A DNA stretch of 18,393 nucleotides from CSBr16-57R1 sp041163265 (GTDB lineage Bacteria > Actinomycetota > Nitriliruptoria > Nitriliruptorales > Nitriliruptoraceae): NCBI GenBank assembly GCA_041163265.1, contig JBEARL010000020.1:1-18393 (forward strand), written 5' to 3'. The notes under the pieces are model-generated. The model worked only from the letters and a program-made list of their open reading frames with translations, searched no databases and was not told where the DNA came from. This document shows, piece after piece, positions 15,236 through 18,393 of this stretch (its first letter is position 1; every line of letters starts with the position of its first letter). The position numbers and the translations under genes are program-made.

Positions 15236-16078
15236 TCATCCGAGGACGTTCCCGTTGGCGGTCATGCGGAAGGTGCAGTCGAGGGTCCGGGCCGCGCGGC
15301 GCATCATGATCATCCGGTCCAGGAAGATCTCGAAGTACTCCAGCACGGAGGACCGCTCCGTGTCCAGTTCGAGCTCGAGGGTGATCGTCGCGCTGGCCGC
15401 GTCGACGCGCAGGAACGAGTGGGTCACCGCGTCGTTGACGCGGTCGTGGACGTCGCGGGACGGGTCGGCCCCGTGGCGGACGCGCGAGCGGTGGACGTCG
15501 GCCTTGTCCGCGAGGATGACCGCGGCGCCCACGGGTCCGATGGCGCTGCCGTGCTGCTCCTCGTGGTTGCCGACGGCCGAGAGCACCAGACCGATGCGGT
15601 AGGGGTCGACCTCGAGGCGGCGCAGCGCGTCGTACGCGATCCACGCCCCCGACAGGCCGTGGTTCGTGCGGGCGACGACGTTCCCGATGTCGTGGAGGTA
15701 CCCGGCGATCGCCGCCAGGTCGCAGAGCTCGGGGTCGACGCCCAGGTGGTGGAGAACGTTGTGCGCGATGCGACCGACGAGGTTCGCGTGGCGGAAGCCG
15801 TGCTCGGTGAAGCCGAGAGCGCCGACGAGCTGGTCGGAGAGCTGGATGAACGCGCTGACGACCTCGTCGCGCTGCAGGCGTTCGAGGACGCCGACCTCGG
15901 CCCCGGTGGCGTGGCCCGTCACCGCACCGATGCGCTCGGCCTCGCGCACCGCGGCCGCGGCGTCGACGCCGCGGAGCAGCGCGTGCTCGGCCCGCTCGTC
16001 GCCGATGGGCGCCGCGGGCGTCGCCGAGGCCTCGGTGACGTCCGGTGGGGTCGATCGCCCCTCGGCCGGCTGGGTCAT
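15236..16078 (-). CDS. HD-domain phosphohydrolase of unknown substrate, inside the yajC-secDF operon
   Basis: A 280-residue soluble protein. The first 70 residues are low-complexity. The HD domain follows: TEHGFRHAN (H97), GYLHDIGN (H129, D130), RTNHGLSGA, VGNHEEQHG (H172) and ILADKADVHRSRVR (D191, D194), then the DVHDRVNDAV segment. The C-terminal part (TITLELELDTE, LEYFEIFLDRM, FRMTANGNVL) matches an uncharacterised family I recall from Clostridia and related bacteria as metal-dependent phosphohydrolases with the same tail. HD enzymes cleave phosphoester bonds with metal ions; nothing here names a substrate, and cyclic nucleotide or nucleotide hydrolysis are only possibilities. The ATG at 16078 shares one base with the yajC stop, so it should be co-translated with the translocon genes. 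Streptomyces has yajC next to secD without this gene. Confidence 0.85.
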   Translation of the reverse strand: MTQPAEGRSTPPDVTEASATPAAPIGDERAEHALLRGVDAAAAVREAERIGAVTGHATGAEVGVLERLQRDEVVSAFIQLSDQLVGALGFTEHGFRHANLVGRIAHNVLHHLGVDPELCDLAAIAGYLHDIGNVVARTNHGLSGAWIAYDALRRLEVDPYRIGLVLSAVGNHEEQHGSAIGPVGAAVILADKADVHRSRVRHGADPSRDVHDRVNDAVTHSFLRVDAASATITLELELDTERSSVLEYFEIFLDRMIMMRRAARTLDCTFRMTANGNVLG

Positions 16079-16443
16079 CAGGCCGCGTCCGGCCCCGCGT
16101 CCACTTCGGCACCGCCGTCGCCGCCGGCGCGCTCGACCAGCCGCGCCACGGCCGCGCGGTCGAACCGGACCACCACGTCCGGCTCGTCGGCGTCGTCGCG
16201 GGACAGGACCAGGTCGACGGTGCCGTCACCGAGGTCCGCGACCTCGCCGTGGATCCCGCCGATCGTCACGACCAGGTCGCCCGGCCGGAGGGCCGAGATG
16301 AGGCGCTGCTGCTCCTTGCGCCGCCGCGACTGCGGCCGGATGAGCAGCAGGTAGATGGCGGCGAACAGCAGGACGGGCAGCAGGAGGCCGCCGGTCGGGT
16401 CGGCCGCCTGGGCCAGGATCACGGACGTCGTCGCAGCGGGCAC
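16078..16443 (-). CDS. yajC: YajC family preprotein translocase subunit
   Basis: YajC is a small membrane protein that joins SecDF in the holotranslocon. The 121 residues have one N-terminal helix at about 18-35 (GGLLLPVLLFAAIYLLLI), followed directly by the family signature IRPQSRRRKEQQRLI and then LRPGDLVVTIGGIHGEVADL, the conserved soluble core. The tail is acidic and Gly/Ala-rich. The GTG at 16443 has a GGGAG Shine-Dalgarno at 16448-16452. Position before secD with ruvB upstream agrees with the actinomycete order, except that the HD gene intervenes. Confidence 0.95.
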   Translation of the reverse strand: MPAATTSVILAQAADPTGGLLLPVLLFAAIYLLLIRPQSRRRKEQQRLISALRPGDLVVTIGGIHGEVADLGDGTVDLVLSRDDADEPDVVVRFDRAAVARLVERAGGDGGAEVDAGPDAA

Positions 16444-16547
16444 GGCGCTCCCCCGGTCGGGGTCGGGTGGGGTCTCCGGCGGCGGAAGCGGGCCTGCCGG
16501 CGTCCTGCGAGCCTATCCGCGCCGCGCCGGACGGCCCGGGGTCGTCC
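16444..16547 (-). other. 104-bp gap between ruvB and yajC, possible promoter region of the sec block
   Basis: This is the longest gap in the window. It opens with an inverted repeat (GGACG 16547-16543, CGTCC 16533-16529) directly after the ruvB stop, has a TAGGCT (16515-16510) that fits the loose actinomycete -10 pattern TANNNT, and ends with the yajC Shine-Dalgarno. I find no convincing -35 box, so the promoter is only a suggestion. Confidence 0.3.
16529..16547 (-). terminator. Weak hairpin directly after the ruvB stop
   Basis: A 5-bp stem (GGACG/CGTCC) with a 9-nt GC-rich loop begins at the base after the ruvB TGA. No T-run follows. It could help separate the ruv and sec transcripts, but the evidence is thin. 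Confidence 0.25.
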
Positions 16548-17585
16548 TCAGACCTGACCCTCGTCGAACAGGGCCGGGGCGCCCGCCGAGGGCGGGGGTG
16601 TCCGGCCGAGGTGGCGGTAGGTGCCGACGGTCGCGGCCCGGCCCCGCGGCGTGCGCTGCAGCAGGCCGCAGCGCAGCAGGAACGGCTCGACGGCGTCCTC
16701 GAGCGTCGTGGCCTCCTCGCTGAGCACCGTCGCGAGCGTCGCGACGCCGACGGGCCCGCCGTCGAACCGGTCGACGAGCGCCTCGAGGAGGCGACGGTCG
16801 AGCCGGTCGAGTCCCAGCTCGTCGACCTCGAAGACCTCGAGCGCCGCCCGGGCCGTCGGGACGTCGACCCGGCCGTCGGCCTCGACCTGCGCGAAGTCCC
16901 GGACGCGGCGCAGCAGCCGGTTCGCGATGCGCGGCGTGCCGCGGGACCGCCCCGCGATCTCGGCGGCCGCGGCGTCGTCGACCGCGATGTCGAGCAGGCC
17001 GGCCGAGCGCCGGACGATCGTCGCGAGCTCGTCGGGCTCGTAGTGCTCGAGCTGCGCGACGAACCCGAACCGGTCCCGCAGCGGCGACGAGACCTGCCCC
17101 GCCCGCGTCGTCGCACCGACCAGCGTGAACGGCGGCAGCTCGAGTCGGATCGAGCGGGCGCCGGGACCGCGGCCGACGACGACGTCGATGCGGAAGTCCT
17201 CCATCGCGGGGTACAGCACCTCCTCGACCGCGCGCGGGAGGCGGTGCACCTCGTCGACGAACAGGACGTCACCGGGCTCGAGCCCCGAGACGATCGCCGC
17301 GAGGTCGCCGGGCCGCTCGATGGCGGGACCCGACGTGGTGCGCAGCTCGGCGCCCATCTCGGCGGCGACGATGCCGGCCAGCGTGGTCTTCCCGAGGCCC
17401 GGCGGACCCGAGAGCAGCACGTGGTCGGCGGCGGCGCCCCGCTGCCGCGCCCCGCCGAGCACCAGCTCGAGCTGGCGCCGCAGGCGCTCCTGCCCGACGA
17501 ACTCGGCGAGCCGGCGCGGACGCAGGGAGGCCTCGAGCCCCTCCTCGTCGGGCCCGGCCCCCGCGCCGAGCAGCTCGTCGCTCAT
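16548..17585 (-). CDS. ruvB: Holliday junction branch migration DNA helicase RuvB
   Basis: RuvB is the hexameric AAA+ motor that drives branch migration with RuvA. The 345 residues show LRPRRLAEFVGQ (21-32), Walker A GPPGLGKT (60-67), Walker B with DEVHRLPRAVEE from 111 (the usual DEIH here DEVH), the RuvB hairpin region around YPAMEDFRIDVVVG, sensor 1 GATTR (157-161), the arginine finger in SPLRDRFG (R170), sensor 2 GTPRIANRLLRR (216-227) and a C-terminal winged-helix DNA-binding domain. The Pro-rich tail after TYRHLG is longer than in E. coli. The ATG at 17585 overlaps the ruvA stop by 4 bp, so the two should be coupled. Confidence 0.98.
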   Translation of the reverse strand: MSDELLGAGAGPDEEGLEASLRPRRLAEFVGQERLRRQLELVLGGARQRGAAADHVLLSGPPGLGKTTLAGIVAAEMGAELRTTSGPAIERPGDLAAIVSGLEPGDVLFVDEVHRLPRAVEEVLYPAMEDFRIDVVVGRGPGARSIRLELPPFTLVGATTRAGQVSSPLRDRFGFVAQLEHYEPDELATIVRRSAGLLDIAVDDAAAAEIAGRSRGTPRIANRLLRRVRDFAQVEADGRVDVPTARAALEVFEVDELGLDRLDRRLLEALVDRFDGGPVGVATLATVLSEEATTLEDAVEPFLLRCGLLQRTPRGRAATVGTYRHLGRTPPPSAGAPALFDEGQV

Positions 17586-18181
17586 CGCGCCACCTCCGGA
17601 CCGCCGCCGAGCAGGCGGAGCGCGCGGCGCAGCAGCGTCGCGGCGTCCGCGTCGCCGACCGGTCCGAGTTCGCGCAGGGCGCGCGCGACCTCGGCCGCGG
17701 TGAACCCGAACCCGGCGAGCGCCGCTCGGACCTCGGCCGACGCGTCGGTGTCGACCCCGCCGGTGGCCGCGTCCGCGCCGACGACCGGGCTGACGCGGTC
17801 GCCGAGCTCCAGGACCAGCCGCTCGGCCACCTTCCGGCCGATCCCCGGGACCCCGGTCAGCGTCGCGAGGTCGCCGTCGGAGAGCGCGTTGCGCAGCGCG
17901 GCCGGGCGGAGCGCCGAGAGGACGGCCAGCGCGAGCCGGGGTCCGACCCCGGTGGCCGACCGGAGCAGATCGAAGAGGTGCCGCTCCTCGTCGGTCGCGA
18001 ACCCGTACAGGGTCTGCGCGTCCTCACGGACGTGGAGGACGGTGTGGAGGTCGACGGCACCGCCGGGCGCGGGCACGGCGGTCGAGGTCGGCACGTGCAC
18101 GAGGTACCCGACGCCCCCGACGTCGACGACGACCGCGCCCTCGCGACGCTCGAGCACCTCGCCCCGCAGGCGCGCGATCAC
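17582..18181 (-). CDS. ruvA: Holliday junction branch migration complex subunit RuvA
   Basis: RuvA binds four-way junctions as a tetramer and recruits RuvB. The 199 residues contain the N-terminal OB-fold (MIARLRGEVLE to about 62, with GGVGYLVHVP), two helix-hairpin-helix motifs (ATGVGPRLALAVLS and VPGIGRKVAERLVLELGDR), and after an acidic Gly/Ala linker the C-terminal three-helix domain III (EVRAALAGFGFTAAEVARAL) that contacts RuvB. The GTG start at 18181 overlaps the ruvC stop by 4 bp. No anomaly is visible. Confidence 0.97.
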   Translation of the reverse strand: MIARLRGEVLERREGAVVVDVGGVGYLVHVPTSTAVPAPGGAVDLHTVLHVREDAQTLYGFATDEERHLFDLLRSATGVGPRLALAVLSALRPAALRNALSDGDLATLTGVPGIGRKVAERLVLELGDRVSPVVGADAATGGVDTDASAEVRAALAGFGFTAAEVARALRELGPVGDADAATLLRRALRLLGGGPEVAR

Positions 18182-18393
18182 GCGGCGTCCCCGCGCCGGC
18201 CACCGCGCGCGGCGTCACCCGCCCGCGCCGCGGCGACCGCCTCCCAGCCGCCGCGGGCGGCGCGGCGGGCCTCGTCGGCGGCGGCCTCGAGGACGGCCCG
18301 GGCCGGCGTCGCCGCGGTCGCGGCCCGCGGGCCGCGCGCGTGCGCGAGGTGGGTGATGGCGACCGCCAGGGCGTCGGCGACGTCCGGCGGGCG
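18178..18393 (-). CDS. ruvC: Holliday junction resolvase RuvC, C-terminal fragment
   Basis: Only the last 71 codons lie in the window; the start is beyond position 18393. The fragment begins with PPDVADALAVAITH, which matches the C-terminal active-site helix of RuvC, with the two Asp residues (codons 18382-18384 and 18373-18375) corresponding to the last catalytic acids. About 50 Ala/Arg/Gly-rich residues follow the last His, longer than the short tail of E. coli RuvC and probably disordered. The stop overlaps the ruvA start by 4 bp. The ruvC-ruvA-ruvB context makes the assignment secure despite truncation. Confidence 0.9.
   Translation of the reverse strand, partial: RPPDVADALAVAITHLAHARGPRAATAATPARAVLEAAADEARRAARGGWEAVAAARAGDAARGGRRGDAA

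Noticed and set aside
16510..16515. TAGGCT as the -10 box of a sec operon promoter
   Set aside because: It fits only the very loose TANNNT pattern and has no credible -35 element, so I did not list it as a separate promoter.
16467..18356. 629-codon open frame on the plus strand opposite ruvB and ruvA
   Set aside because: Opposite two conserved overlapping genes, and its product is Arg/Ala/Ser-rich with no recognisable fold.
1..18393. tRNA genes, CRISPR arrays, insertion sequences, prophage or defence genes
   Set aside because: No cloverleaf-like stretch, direct repeat array, transposase motif or terminal inverted repeat was seen; the gaps are all 104 bp or shorter.

Overview
The window is a compact, very GC-rich chromosomal segment in which every gene I can support lies on the minus strand, so transcription runs from position 18393 towards 1. 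The gene order (ruvC-ruvA-ruvB, yajC-secD-secF, apt-rel, MBL hydrolase, hisS, aspS, rarA, small membrane protein, alaS, ruvX, mltG) is the housekeeping synteny I know from Actinomycetota such as Streptomyces. With the extreme GC content and frequent GTG starts (10 of the 16 starts inside the window), this points to a high-GC actinomycete. An HD-domain gene inside the yajC-secDF block and a eukaryote/archaea-like HisRS are not typical of Streptomyces and hint at a deeper lineage such as Thermoleophilia. That placement is inference.

Layout from right to left: 18393-16548 holds the RuvC C-terminus, RuvA and RuvB (Holliday junction branch migration and resolution), joined by 4-bp start/stop overlaps. 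A 104-bp gap leads to yajC, an HD-domain phosphohydrolase, secD and secF (16443-12659), a Sec-translocon accessory block. Then come apt (adenine salvage) and rel (bifunctional (p)ppGpp synthetase/hydrolase), each behind its own leader with hairpin potential. A metallo-beta-lactamase-fold hydrolase, hisS, aspS, rarA, a small membrane-anchored protein, alaS, ruvX and the N-terminal part of mltG follow with almost no space between them (9649-1).

The genes serve DNA repair and replication-fork rescue (ruvCAB, rarA), protein export (yajC, secDF), translation (three aminoacyl-tRNA synthetases, RuvX for rRNA maturation), nucleotide and stringent-response metabolism (apt, rel) and cell-wall synthesis (MltG). 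Most junctions overlap or are under 30 bp, so translational coupling is likely. Inverted repeats sit directly behind the stop codons at the four junctions with the most leader or terminator potential (ruvB/yajC, secF/apt, apt/rel, rel/MBL).

I see no mobile element, CRISPR array, tRNA or rRNA gene, phage or defence module, and no clearly novel multi-gene system. The most notable points are an apparent +1 frameshift in mltG near position 389, a eukaryote-like HisRS in a standard actinomycete locus, the HD gene in the sec operon, four cysteines in the external domain of SecD, and hairpins placed around the ribosome binding sites of rel and the MBL hydrolase.
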